Virus record (IMG/VR): IMGVR_UViG_3300027749_003950
Coordinates: 1 to 37,666 of that record
Length of the DNA stretch: 37,666 nt
Strand: one strand, 5' to 3'
Source: a virus
The translations under genes were made by a program, and so were the position numbers. Below the pieces are notes generated by a model that saw nothing but the letters and a program-made list of their open reading frames with translations, was not told the origin of the DNA and made no database searches. This document shows positions 21,782 through 30,117 of the stretch, in pieces (the stretch's first letter is position 1; each line of letters starts with the position of its first letter).

Positions 21782-22480
21782 ATGGACACAAGTAAAAATT
21801 TATCGCAAGTGATTCGCGATCGAATGAATGGAGACGGCAAAAGATTCTGGGCCGGAGATAACATTAGTGATTATCTTGAAGAAGACGACAAAGAAATCTT
21901 GATTCGAGAAGCCACAGTGGCATTTGAACAAGTGTTAGACACATTGTTGATTGATCGCAAAAACGATCCCAACAGCCAAGGCACAGCCCGACGCTTGGCC
22001 AAGATGTACTACAACGAAATAATGGCAGGAAGATATGAACCAGCACCAGACGCAACAGCATTTCCAAATGATTCGCAAGACCGTTACGAAGGTATGTTGG
22101 TGGTACGTAGTGAGTTGCGTTCTATGTGCAGTCATCATCATCAGCCCGTTAGTGGTGTCGCTTACATTGGCATCATCGCCGCACAAAAACTTATTGGTCT
22201 TAGCAAGTATACTCGTATTGCTCAGTGGTGTGCTCGTCGCGGGACTCTCCAGGAAGAACTTTGCAACGACATTGCCAGAGAAATAATGAAGGCCACCGAC
22301 GCAGAAGATGTGGCAGTGTACATACAGGCTATTCATGGCTGCTGTGAAAATCGCGGCATCATGGCACACTCTAGTCTCACACAGACCACAGTATTAAAAG
22401 GTGCATTTAACACTGATCAAAGCACCAAGAAAGAGTTCTTTGACAACATCAAACTGCAACAGGAGTTTGCACCGCGATGA
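21782..22480 (+). CDS. folE: GTP cyclohydrolase I
   Basis: A 232-residue FolE, normal length for the family. It converts GTP to dihydroneopterin triphosphate, the first step of both folate and 7-deazaguanine synthesis. Family marks are G-T-A-R-R-L-A-K-M-Y near residue 60, S-M-C-S-H-H-H-Q-P (zinc Cys and His ~115-119), I-G-L-S-K-Y-T-R-I and H-G-C-C-E-N-R-G-I (second zinc Cys ~188). Its own consensus promoter, with QueD and QueE nearby, points to deazaguanine supply for DNA modification. The stop overlaps the ATG of a 39-residue ORF. Confidence 0.95.
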   Translation: MDTSKNLSQVIRDRMNGDGKRFWAGDNISDYLEEDDKEILIREATVAFEQVLDTLLIDRKNDPNSQGTARRLAKMYYNEIMAGRYEPAPDATAFPNDSQDRYEGMLVVRSELRSMCSHHHQPVSGVAYIGIIAAQKLIGLSKYTRIAQWCARRGTLQEELCNDIAREIMKATDAEDVAVYIQAIHGCCENRGIMAHSSLTQTTVLKGAFNTDQSTKKEFFDNIKLQQEFAPR

Positions 22481-22596
22481 AACAGTACATTTCCAACCAG
22501 GCCCGCACTGTGTTTTTGCCCTGGGAACCGGGCATGATTGAATGGTTGCAGGCCAACTATCCCTACAGTAGATATCATGTGGTGGAGGTTGCATGA
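22477..22596 (+). CDS. 39-residue coupled small ORF
   Basis: A 39-residue ORF from an ATG overlapping the folE stop (ATGA) to a TGA that overlaps the ATG of the HIT gene in the same way. The product has an aromatic core (F-L-P-W-E-P-G-M-I-E-W-L and Y-P-Y-S-R-Y). No known domain. The double 4-base overlap, the usual gene joint in this genome, is the main argument that it is translated. Confidence 0.6.
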   Translation: MKQYISNQARTVFLPWEPGMIEWLQANYPYSRYHVVEVA

Positions 22597-22997
22597 CACA
22601 GTATGACACACTGGAGCATGCTGCCCGCATGGGTTCTGCACCCTGGACACAAACGGTTCCAGACCTGAGCGACTTTCACGTGGCAGTGTTTCGTGATCTG
22701 TTTCCAGTCACTCACGGTCACTTGTTGTTTGTGCCCAGATTCAATACCGTGGCAGTGATTCGAGACTGTTTTGAAGCTGCTATATTTGAAGGTAATCGAA
22801 TGTTCAGAGCCGGTGAATGTGATGCATTCAACATAGGCATGAACTCGGGTACTGCTGCCGGACAAACAGTAATGTATCCACATGTGCATTTGATTCCAAG
22901 GCGAACTGGTGACTGTGCTGATCCTGTGGGTGGTGTACGGGCAGTAGTACATGGTCAAGCCAACTATCATTCTGGTGGTTATCAATTGCCGTCATAA
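22593..22997 (+). CDS. HIT-family nucleotide hydrolase-like protein
   Basis: A 134-residue histidine-triad protein. Y-P-H-V-H-L-I-P near residue 91-98 fits the H-phi-H-phi motif, and G-H-L-L-F-V-P is the usual first strand. The third His of the classical triad is replaced in this stretch (H-V-H-L-I-P-R-R), so catalysis may be altered. G-M-N-S-G-T-A-A-G-Q-T and H-V-H correspond to the nucleotide-binding loop and active site. HIT enzymes act on nucleoside phosphoramidates or dinucleotides. Substrate here is unknown; position between folE and queD suggests a link to nucleotide metabolism. Confidence 0.75.
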   Translation: MTQYDTLEHAARMGSAPWTQTVPDLSDFHVAVFRDLFPVTHGHLLFVPRFNTVAVIRDCFEAAIFEGNRMFRAGECDAFNIGMNSGTAAGQTVMYPHVHLIPRRTGDCADPVGGVRAVVHGQANYHSGGYQLPS

Positions 22998-23054
22998 GTA
23001 CTGATCTAACAGCGGTCTTTGAGCATCATCCCGCTATACAAACTCTGCTGCCTA

Positions 23055-23063
23055 TGCTATAAT
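23055..23063 (+). promoter_or_regulatory. Extended -10 promoter for the queD gene
   Basis: TGCTATAAT (23055-23063) is a perfect extended -10 element. No convincing -35 lies 17 bases upstream. The bases after it (ACACATAGG) resemble those after the promoter copies at 33.0-34.7 kb. AGGAG and the ATG at 23081 follow, leaving a leader of only ~11 bases. Confidence 0.65.
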
Positions 23064-23080
23064 ACACATAGGAGAAAATC

Positions 23081-23563
23081 ATGGCAAAGAAATATTTTTC
23101 AACAAAAACATACAAGCAAATTGGACCTGTTGCTTATCGTCAGTGGCGTGCCCAAAGCCACTGCAATCTAATTCATGGTTATGCCATGAGCTTTCACTTT
23201 GAATTTGAAGCAGACACCCTGGATGCTAGAAACTGGGTTACAGACTTCGGCGGACTAAAGCCACTCAAGGCCAGTCTTGAAGAATGGTTTGACCACACCT
23301 TGCTGGTAGCACAGGATGATCCCATGCGTGAACACCTGCTGGAACTGGGCCGACTCAAATTGGCCAAGATCACAGAAGTTGAAAAAACCGGATGCGAAGG
23401 CATTGCTGACTTCCTGTACGAGTATGTGAACACAATCTTCTTGCCCAACTGCGGTAGCGAAGAAGCGGCTCGTGTCTGGTGCTGCAAGGTAGAAGTTCGC
23501 GAAACAGACTCTAACATGGCTGGTCGACAAGGACATCGTGAGGACAATGAGTTCCAGGACTGA
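23081..23563 (+). CDS. queD: QueD-like 6-carboxytetrahydropterin synthase
   Basis: A 160-residue T-fold enzyme that would turn the FolE product into 6-carboxytetrahydropterin. A-Q-S-H-C-N-L-I-H-G-Y-A-M-S-F-H-F contains the catalytic Cys (C28) and zinc-type His (H32, H39); the usual HGH is HGY here. T-D-F-G-G-L-K (54-60) is the classic D-F-x-x-L-K, F-D-H-T-L-L follows, and V-E-V-R-E-T near the end supplies the substrate-binding Glu. An extra R-L-K-L-A-K-I-T-E-V segment makes it longer than E. coli QueD (121). It has its own promoter and lies between folE and queE. Confidence 0.9.
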   Translation: MAKKYFSTKTYKQIGPVAYRQWRAQSHCNLIHGYAMSFHFEFEADTLDARNWVTDFGGLKPLKASLEEWFDHTLLVAQDDPMREHLLELGRLKLAKITEVEKTGCEGIADFLYEYVNTIFLPNCGSEEAARVWCCKVEVRETDSNMAGRQGHREDNEFQD

Positions 23564-24378
23564 TGGATATCAGTGTATTATTGCCCACTAGAGGGCGGTC
23601 GGATGCTCTCATGAGCAGCATCGAAAGTCTACGCAGTCTTGCGGAAGATTTTGACACCATTGAAATCCTGTTTGGTATTGACAATGATGATGTTGTGGGC
23701 ATGGAGAACATGCTGCACAACGTACTTCCCTGGATCGAGACTCACAAAATCAATCACAGGATAGTTGTGTTTGAACCATATGGTTATAATAATTTACATC
23801 GATATGTGAATGGCCTGGCCGAGAACAGCAAAGGCGCCTGGTTGTTTTTCTGGAACGACGATGCAGTAATGACCACTACAGGATGGGACGCACGTATACG
23901 TGAGCGAATTGGCGAGTTTAAACTGCTGAGTGTACACACGCACAATGAACACCCTTACAGCATTTTTCCTATCCTACCAAGAACCTGGTTTGAAATTCTA
24001 GGACACATTAGTCAACACAGCAGCAATGATGCGTATGTGAGCCAGATTGCTTATTATCTAGACATATTTGAACGCATTGAAGTGTATTGTGATCACAATC
24101 GTTACGATATAACTGGTATCAACAATGACGCAACCTATCAACAACGCCGTGTAATGGAAGGTGATCCTGGTCAACCCGGAGATCTAAATCATCCCGACAT
24201 GATAAAATTACGTGGACATGATACTGCTACCCTGGCTACCTGGATGCAAGACCACGGCCATGACCTGACATTTTTTGTTGACGCCTGGGAGGGCAGGCAG
24301 GATCCCTGGGTCAAAATGCGAGCCAACGACATCAACAATCAAGTTGATGCCACAGCACGAAGAGTAAATACCACATGA
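23563..24378 (+). CDS. GT-A family 2 glycosyltransferase-like protein (copy 1)
   Basis: A 271-residue protein opening with D-I-S-V-L-L-P-T-R-G-R, the family 2 nucleotide-sugar strand, then L-F-G-I-D-N-D-D and F-F-W-N-D-D-A-V-M, a DxD-like metal site. It closely resembles the protein at 26297: same length class, shared G-A-W-x-F-F-W-N-D-D-A-V-M-T-T and H-P-Y-x-I-F-P-I-L-P-R segments. The two copies flank the cobalamin radical SAM gene. It would transfer a sugar to an unknown acceptor. The start overlaps the queD stop (TGATG). Confidence 0.75.
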   Translation: MDISVLLPTRGRSDALMSSIESLRSLAEDFDTIEILFGIDNDDVVGMENMLHNVLPWIETHKINHRIVVFEPYGYNNLHRYVNGLAENSKGAWLFFWNDDAVMTTTGWDARIRERIGEFKLLSVHTHNEHPYSIFPILPRTWFEILGHISQHSSNDAYVSQIAYYLDIFERIEVYCDHNRYDITGINNDATYQQRRVMEGDPGQPGDLNHPDMIKLRGHDTATLATWMQDHGHDLTFFVDAWEGRQDPWVKMRANDINNQVDATARRVNTT

Positions 24379-26300
24379 CAAAAAAGAAAATCAGCTTCGT
24401 TCAACCCAATTTTCAGCAAGGTCCCAAAGAGTTCAATGCCTACTATTTGCCTTATTCAGCCGGTGTAATCTTGAGTTATGCCCTGGCCAGCAAAAAAGTC
24501 AGTGCAGCATGGGAATTGGATCACTTGGTCTGGCGTAGAGAGCCAATTGAGGCCCTGGCCGCAAAACTCAGCACCAGTGATGTAGTGGCATTCTCAACTT
24601 ATGTGTGGAATCACCGATACAACTACAGATTGGCACAAAGAGTCAAGGCCCTTAACCCCATGTGTTTGATTGTGTTTGGCGGTCCTGAGCCTGCTATCGA
24701 ACATCCTGACTTGTTTGAAAAAGAGCCTTTCATGGATCTTGTGATCAAGATGGAAGGCGAAATGACTTTCCGACACATCCTAGAAGACCACGGATCTGAT
24801 TACACACATATTCCTGGGCTCTTGATCAATTCTCCCACTGGCCTGATCAACACTGGAGATCCAAAACGTATCAATGATCTAGATGAGGTTCCTAGTCCAT
24901 ATCTAACAGGCATATTTGATCGCATGATGGCTGACAATCCTGATGTTATCTGGAATGCCACACTGGAAACGAACCGCGGCTGTCCATATCAATGCACATT
25001 CTGCGACTGGGGCAGTCTTACCTACAACAAGGTCAAGAAGTTTGAACTTGAACGTGTGTATGACGAACTGGACTGGATTGGCGAACACTGTGGATTTGTC
25101 ACAATCACTGATGCCAACTTTGGTATGTTTGTAGAACGTGACAACATGATCGTGGACAAACTGATTGAAGTTCAAAAGCGTTGGGGCAAACTGGAAAGTT
25201 TCTCCATGACCTGGGCCAAGAATCAAAAGAACGAAGTAGTAGATATTGTGAAGAAACTGATCAACGAGAGTCCCAACTTTGGACAAGGTCTCACTGTCAG
25301 TGTACAGAGCATGGACAATGACGTGCTGGAAAATATCAAACGTAGAAATCTTGATCAGCACAAGATTGATGAGATCTTTGCGTTATGTGACAAAAACAAT
25401 ATTCCTGTGTACACAGAACTGATTCTGGGCCTGCCTGGCGAAACAGTGGAGTCCTGGAAAGAAGCATTCTGGAAGATCTTCCGAGCAGGCAATCACGGTG
25501 GTATCAACATCCTACAATGTCAGCTGTTGGAAAATGCAGAGATGAACCTGTTGCAGAAAAAACTCTACAAGCTGGAATCAGTGCCGGTGTATGACTACAT
25601 GAGTGGCAGCTATGGTGATGTTGATCTTAATGAAAGCATTGACGTGGTGGTAAGCACCAAGACCATACCACGAGAAACCATGTTGGATACTCTGGTGTGG
25701 TCAAGTTTTATCCAGACCTTTCACATCAACGGACTGTCAACCTACATTGCCAGATATCTGGCCAAGCATCAAGATATTGATTACTCCGAGTTCTACGAAG
25801 ACCTGTATGCATGGGTACAAAAAGATCTTTGGTTTCAGTTGCAATTTATTGAGACACGCAGTTATTTTGAAAACTGGATGACCAAGGGTCGTATTGATCA
25901 TCCTAGAATTGGCAACATTGAAGTGTTTGGCTGGAACCTCATGCACCGAACCACCTTGTACATGGTCAAAGACAAAATGATCAACTATGTGTTTGAATCA
26001 CTTGACAAATTCCTGAGTAACCACTATAATATAGATTCACAAGTGAAACGCCAATTGTTGCAGTTTCAAAGGAACTATGTGATTGACTATAGAGATTTGA
26101 AATCTCTACCAATTACACAGGAATTTGATTATGACTTCTTGGGATATATCTTGGACAATACTGAATTGGAAAATAGCACTGTTTATCAATTTGCTACCAC
26201 AGAATCACCAAGCATGAGCGAAGATCGATTTTTAGAGAACATGTACTTTGGGCGAAAACGCAATTTTGGAAAAACCACTATCACATACGCAACAACATGA
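24375..26300 (+). CDS. B12-binding radical SAM protein
   Basis: A 641-residue protein of the cobalamin-dependent radical SAM class. Residues ~1-130 form a B12-binding-like Rossmann domain (V-A-F-S-T-Y-V-W-N, then I-V-F-G-G-P-E-P). C202-P-Y-Q-C206-T-F-C209-D-W is the CX3CX2C cluster, followed by T-D-A-N-F-G-M, S-V-Q-S-M-D-N-D-V and E-L-I-L-G-L-P-G-E-T, all typical of this class. The ~200-residue C-terminus is helical. Such enzymes do methylations or ring rearrangements; substrate unknown. Four-base overlaps with both twin glycosyltransferase genes suggest one translation unit and one product (inference). Confidence 0.88.
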   Translation: MTKKKISFVQPNFQQGPKEFNAYYLPYSAGVILSYALASKKVSAAWELDHLVWRREPIEALAAKLSTSDVVAFSTYVWNHRYNYRLAQRVKALNPMCLIVFGGPEPAIEHPDLFEKEPFMDLVIKMEGEMTFRHILEDHGSDYTHIPGLLINSPTGLINTGDPKRINDLDEVPSPYLTGIFDRMMADNPDVIWNATLETNRGCPYQCTFCDWGSLTYNKVKKFELERVYDELDWIGEHCGFVTITDANFGMFVERDNMIVDKLIEVQKRWGKLESFSMTWAKNQKNEVVDIVKKLINESPNFGQGLTVSVQSMDNDVLENIKRRNLDQHKIDEIFALCDKNNIPVYTELILGLPGETVESWKEAFWKIFRAGNHGGINILQCQLLENAEMNLLQKKLYKLESVPVYDYMSGSYGDVDLNESIDVVVSTKTIPRETMLDTLVWSSFIQTFHINGLSTYIARYLAKHQDIDYSEFYEDLYAWVQKDLWFQLQFIETRSYFENWMTKGRIDHPRIGNIEVFGWNLMHRTTLYMVKDKMINYVFESLDKFLSNHYNIDSQVKRQLLQFQRNYVIDYRDLKSLPITQEFDYDFLGYILDNTELENSTVYQFATTESPSMSEDRFLENMYFGRKRNFGKTTITYATT

Positions 26301-27139
26301 GTTTACTTGAACAAAATCCCAACATAGATATCAGTGTACTGTTACCAGTTCGCGAACGGCCGGGTCCCATGGAAGATTGTCTGCGCACACTAATCGACAA
26401 CGCATCAGCACCAGAACGAATTGAAGTGCTGATTGCGTTTGACGATGATGACACAGATACCATTGAGTATTTTGTTGATGTGGTTGCTCCGTATTTGGAC
26501 AGCAAAAAAGTCACATATACTGCCATGCAATTCAAACGGCTGGGCTACATCAGACTCAATGAATATCTCAACAAGCTGGCTGAAAATAGTCAAGGCGCAT
26601 GGATGTTCTTCTGGAATGACGATGCAGTAATGACCACTGCCGGTTGGGATGACGTCATACGCTCTCACAATGATCAGTTTGCCTTGCTCAGAGCTGAGAC
26701 CAATCATGAACATCCATATGCTATATTTCCCATCCTGCCACGCAAGTGGGTAGAAATTACAGGACACCTGTCTCCTCATCAAATCAATGATGCATGGACT
26801 AGCCAGATTGGATGGATGTTGGATATTGTGGTCACTATACCTGTGATGATCGAACATCAACGCTATGACCTAACTGGTATGAATGGCGATGACGTTTTCA
26901 AGAATCGTCCTATGCTGGAAGGTAATCCCAACAACCCCAGAGACTTCAATCATGTTACATGGCGTAAACGTCGCATGCAAGAAGCCATGATGATTGGCAA
27001 CTATCTAGCACCACTTGGCTACGATCTAACCCACTTCAGACTGGGCCTAGATAACAAAATAGATATATGGGAAAAGATGGCAGCCCTGGACAAAAAAGGC
27101 CTGATGAAACAATGGAAGATACACGAACTTGACCACTGA
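26297..27139 (+). CDS. GT-A family 2 glycosyltransferase-like protein (copy 2)
   Basis: A 280-residue paralogue of the gene at 23563. It has D-I-S-V-L-L-P-V-R-E-R, A-F-D-D-D-D-T-D and F-F-W-N-D-D-A-V-M-T-T-A-G-W-D, then H-P-Y-A-I-F-P-I-L-P-R. The copies are diverged but clearly related along their length, so the duplication is old or came by separate transfer. It may glycosylate the same acceptor at another site or with another sugar (inference). Its start overlaps the radical SAM stop, and its end overlaps the methyltransferase start. Confidence 0.75.
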   Translation: MSLLEQNPNIDISVLLPVRERPGPMEDCLRTLIDNASAPERIEVLIAFDDDDTDTIEYFVDVVAPYLDSKKVTYTAMQFKRLGYIRLNEYLNKLAENSQGAWMFFWNDDAVMTTAGWDDVIRSHNDQFALLRAETNHEHPYAIFPILPRKWVEITGHLSPHQINDAWTSQIGWMLDIVVTIPVMIEHQRYDLTGMNGDDVFKNRPMLEGNPNNPRDFNHVTWRKRRMQEAMMIGNYLAPLGYDLTHFRLGLDNKIDIWEKMAALDKKGLMKQWKIHELDH

Positions 27140-27908
27140 ACTAATAGACAAAATCAAGCAGTACTGGAATGCACAGCCCTGCAACATCAAGCACAGTTTG
27201 AGTGTGCCTGGTACAGAACAGTACTGGAATGAAGTTACTGAACGTAGATTTTTTGTAGAGCCGCATCTGCGTGACTTTGCTGGTTTTCACTTGTGGCGTG
27301 GCAAACGTGTGCTGGAAATAGGATCCGGTATTGGATCTGATGCTGTGGAATTTGCACGCCATGGTGCTGACTACGTGGGCATTGATCTTTCTGCAGAATC
27401 TGTGGCCATGAGTCGTCAACGATTTGACCTGTTTGATCTAGCTGGAGAGTTCCATGTGATGGATGCTGCTGATAGTGCAGCCGTGGCCAGTCTGGGACAG
27501 TTTGATCTGGTGTACTCATGTGGTGTATTGCATCACTATCCTGATATGACTGCATGCTTGGACAATATTCATAATGCATTGAAGCCCAATGGTGAATTCC
27601 GTATGCTGGTGTATGCAAAAAATTCCTGGAAGTATGCCATGATCCAAAAGGGTCTGGACCAATTTGAAGCACAATCCGATTGCCCATATGCCAAAGCCTA
27701 CAGCCGAGAAGAAATTTACGATCTACTACAAGGACAATTTGAGGTCCTAAGGATTAGACAAGATCATAATTTCATGTATAATGTACCCAAGTACCGTCAA
27801 GGCGAGTACGAACTAGAACCTTGGTTTGCTGCCATGCCCGAAGACATGCGAGCAGCAGTCAAAGAATATCTAGGATGGCATTTGTTGATTAAAGCACGGA
27901 AAATATGA
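27129..27908 (+). CDS. SAM-dependent methyltransferase
   Basis: A class I methyltransferase of ~259 residues. V-L-E-I-G-S-G-I-G-S-D-A is motif I, G-I-D-L-S is motif II, and F-D-L-V-Y-S-C-G-V-L-H-H-Y-P plus L-K-P-N-G-E-F are motifs IV-V. The N-terminus, I-K-Q-Y-W-N-A-Q-P-C-N-I-K-H-S, is a signature I recall from phage and bacterial sugar- or small-molecule methyltransferases. The only early in-frame start is the TTG at 27129, inside the end of the previous gene, so the start is uncertain by a few codons. It ends overlapping queE. Confidence 0.82.
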   Translation: MTTELIDKIKQYWNAQPCNIKHSLSVPGTEQYWNEVTERRFFVEPHLRDFAGFHLWRGKRVLEIGSGIGSDAVEFARHGADYVGIDLSAESVAMSRQRFDLFDLAGEFHVMDAADSAAVASLGQFDLVYSCGVLHHYPDMTACLDNIHNALKPNGEFRMLVYAKNSWKYAMIQKGLDQFEAQSDCPYAKAYSREEIYDLLQGQFEVLRIRQDHNFMYNVPKYRQGEYELEPWFAAMPEDMRAAVKEYLGWHLLIKARKI

Positions 27909-28753
27909 GCAAACTAAAAATAGCAGAGCTGTTTTACAGCATACAAGGTGAAGGACGTTACATGGGGGTGCCCAGTGTGTTCTTGAGAACATTTGGATGC
28001 AACTTTAAATGTGCGGGCTTTGGAATGCCGCAGGGCAAATCCAGCCAAGAGGTTGAAGCAATTGCCGCACGTATCACAGAATTCAAAGATTACACTGAGC
28101 TTCCACTTGTCAGCACAGGCTGTGACAGCTACGCCAGCTGGGATCCGCGATTTAAAGATCTAAGTCCAATGCTTGAAAGCAATGCTATTGTAAATCGCAT
28201 TATGGAAATACTTCCGCAAAAGCGTTGGGAAGATGAGCATCTGGTTATCACAGGTGGTGAGCCCTTGCTGGGATGGCAACGTGCTTATCCAGACCTGCTG
28301 TCACATGCTAGTATGAATAGACTCAAAGAGATCACATTCGAGACAAACGGTACTCAAAAACTTGATTCCAAATTTAAAGAATATTTGACAGACTGGACCC
28401 TAGGTAGCGACGAAAGAGAAATTACATTCAGTGTCAGTGCCAAACTCAGCTGCTCTGGTGAATCAAGACATGAAGCTATTCAGCCAGAGATTGTGTGCGA
28501 GTACCAAGACTTTGGCAACACATATCTCAAACTGGTAATTGCCACAGAGCAAGATGCCGAAGAAGCATTGGAAACAGTCGACATCTATCGTGCAGCCGGA
28601 TTTACAGGACATGTTTATCTAATGCCAGTAGGTGGTGTGGAAAGTGTGTATGCTTTGAACAACCGTGCTGTGGCAAACTTTGCCATGAAGAACGGATTGC
28701 GTTATAGTGATCGGCTGCAGGTGCCCTTGTTCAAGAACGAATGGGGCACTTGA
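27905..28753 (+). CDS. queE: QueE-like 7-carboxy-7-deazaguanine synthase with split cluster motif
   Basis: A 282-residue radical SAM enzyme that would make 7-carboxy-7-deazaguanine. F-Y-S-I-Q-G-E-G-R near residue 10, F-L-R-T-F-G-C-N-F-K-C at 26-36 and I-T-G-G-E-P-L-L near 115 are QueE hallmarks; E-T-N-G-T follows. The iron-sulfur cysteines are C32 and C36, but position 39 is Phe. The third Cys appears to be C73 in T-G-C-D-S-Y-A-S-W, which corresponds to the usual C-D-T-x-Y-x-W, so ~34 residues are inserted inside the CX3CX2C motif. I recall the same form in related phages. It overlaps the methyltransferase gene by 4 bases. Confidence 0.88.
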   Translation: MSKLKIAELFYSIQGEGRYMGVPSVFLRTFGCNFKCAGFGMPQGKSSQEVEAIAARITEFKDYTELPLVSTGCDSYASWDPRFKDLSPMLESNAIVNRIMEILPQKRWEDEHLVITGGEPLLGWQRAYPDLLSHASMNRLKEITFETNGTQKLDSKFKEYLTDWTLGSDEREITFSVSAKLSCSGESRHEAIQPEIVCEYQDFGNTYLKLVIATEQDAEEALETVDIYRAAGFTGHVYLMPVGGVESVYALNNRAVANFAMKNGLRYSDRLQVPLFKNEWGT

Positions 28754-29007
28754 TGCCAGAGGCAAGTGTGACACAGAAATCTCGATCTCAAGATTGGGGA
28801 CTTGGTCGAATCAGAAACTGGAAACTAGTTCTGTGCATTTTACCTAAAATTTGTTTCTTGACTGGTCGTCGACTCTGGGGCAAGCGGTGTTACAAGGGCA
28901 CCCGAATGATCACAGGACCTGGCGAGCCTGTTATTGAAAATTACTACATAGACAAGTTTGAATTCTTGATCTGGCAACTAAAAGGAAATCGTTATGGGAC
29001 TGTTTGA
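28753..29007 (+). CDS. Small conserved phage protein, function unknown
   Basis: An 84-residue protein from the ATG that overlaps the queE stop (TGATG); an in-frame ATG four codons upstream is less likely. It is basic and aromatic, with W-K-L-V-L-C-I-L-P-K-I-C-F-L-T-G-R-R (possibly a short membrane-associated segment), then I-T-G-P-G-E-P-V-I-E-N and F-L-I-W-Q-L-K-G-N. I recall similar hypothetical proteins in related phages. No function assigned. It overlaps the next gene by 14 bases. Confidence 0.6.
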   Translation: MPEASVTQKSRSQDWGLGRIRNWKLVLCILPKICFLTGRRLWGKRCYKGTRMITGPGEPVIENYYIDKFEFLIWQLKGNRYGTV

Positions 29008-29392
29008 TAAATTTTTCAAGCCAAAAAAGGCAGCTGAGGCACCGGTGGCACCCGCTCCGCCCAAACCCAAGGCACCGGTCAAGAGTGCTAAACAACTGGC
29101 AACCGAAAGCAATGAGCCATATGTGAACATCTTGAGCCTGGACGTGGATCTTGACAATCTGCATCAGGGTGCGTTTGAACTGGACTGGAACGAAATCTTT
29201 GTGGCACGACTGGTCAAAGCCGGCTACATGATCAAGAAGGACGACACCGACGCTGAGATTGTGGATCGTTGGTTCCAGAATGTGTGCCGACATGTTGTGA
29301 TGGAAACCTGGGAACAGGAAGAAGCCATAAACAAATCAGGTGTGTGGGTACGCAGTACCAGTATTGGTGACGGTCGTTCTGAAGTATCGTGA
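28994..29392 (+). CDS. Conserved phage protein, function unknown
   Basis: A 132-residue protein with an AAAGGA ribosome site. It starts M-G-L-F-D-K-F-F-K-P-K-K, then a Pro/Ala/Lys linker (~15-35), then a conserved acidic domain with V-N-I-L-S-L-D-V-D, G-A-F-E-L-D-W-N and I-V-D-R-W-F-Q-N-V-C-R. I recognise the domain as recurrent in T4-like aquatic phages but know no function. The GTGA joint couples it to the following gene. Confidence 0.65.
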   Translation: MGLFDKFFKPKKAAEAPVAPAPPKPKAPVKSAKQLATESNEPYVNILSLDVDLDNLHQGAFELDWNEIFVARLVKAGYMIKKDDTDAEIVDRWFQNVCRHVVMETWEQEEAINKSGVWVRSTSIGDGRSEVS

Positions 29393-30117
29393 TTCTCTAC
29401 GTCAACGGTGACAGTCATGCTGCTGCCGCTGAAGCAGCAGTCCCACATGCCTGGGCACAGGATGACAGCATGTACTGGGGTCTAGGACAGCAGCCGCACC
29501 CTGACAACGAACGTGCGAGCTTTGGCTGCGAATTGGCCAACTGGCTACGAGCAATACTGTATCTTGATGCACAAGCAGGTGGATCCAACTCACGCATCAT
29601 GCGAACCACCCGAGACTGGATCAAACAAAACAAACAAGACGTATCAGACCTGTTTGTGCTGATTCAATGGAGCACATGGGAACGGCAAGAATGGTGGCAT
29701 GATAATACCTGGTGGCAGGTCAACGCCAGCGGCACGGATCAAGTGCCTGCGGAATTACAAGATCGATATCGGCAGTTTGTGACTGCGATAGACTGGACCA
29801 AGTGCAGTGAACAAGCACACGAAGACATTTGGCAATTTCATTGTGAACTTGAACAGCAGGGTGTGCGGCACTTGATGTTCAACGGTAACAGTCATTTTGG
29901 CAGTATCACACAGCAGCAGGACTGGAAAGCCACTTACATGAGCCCATACAGTGCTGATCAAACCTATGACTCGGTGCTCCGCCGTCGAGGATTTTGCACA
30001 GTAAATGCAGATAGTTGGCATTTTGGACAAGATGCCCATTGCTTTTGGGCGGAACATGTGTTACAATACATCAAAGATAACCAACTACTGGGCCCTGATG
30101 AAATACCTTCTTATTGA
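29389..30117 (+). CDS. DUF6071-like protein with SGNH-hydrolase features
   Basis: A 242-residue protein from a GTG start overlapping the previous stop. Y-V-N-G-D-S-H-A near residue 3-10 is SGNH block I (Ser nucleophile), G-G-S-N-S-R-I-M-R-T-T near 64-74 resembles the Gly/Asn blocks, and F-G-Q-D-A-H near the end carries the D-x-x-H pair. I believe it matches the phage family called DUF6071. It may be an esterase or deacetylase acting on surface sugars, or a relic fold. The exonuclease gene begins within its last 20 bases. Confidence 0.72.
   Translation: MILYVNGDSHAAAAEAAVPHAWAQDDSMYWGLGQQPHPDNERASFGCELANWLRAILYLDAQAGGSNSRIMRTTRDWIKQNKQDVSDLFVLIQWSTWERQEWWHDNTWWQVNASGTDQVPAELQDRYRQFVTAIDWTKCSEQAHEDIWQFHCELEQQGVRHLMFNGNSHFGSITQQQDWKATYMSPYSADQTYDSVLRRRGFCTVNADSWHFGQDAHCFWAEHVLQYIKDNQLLGPDEIPSY

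Noticed and set aside
22593-22997. QueC or another missing deazaguanine enzyme between folE and queD
   Set aside because: The protein has a HIT motif (H-V-H-L-I-P), no ATP-pyrophosphatase S-G-G-x-D-S loop. No such loop was seen elsewhere in the window.
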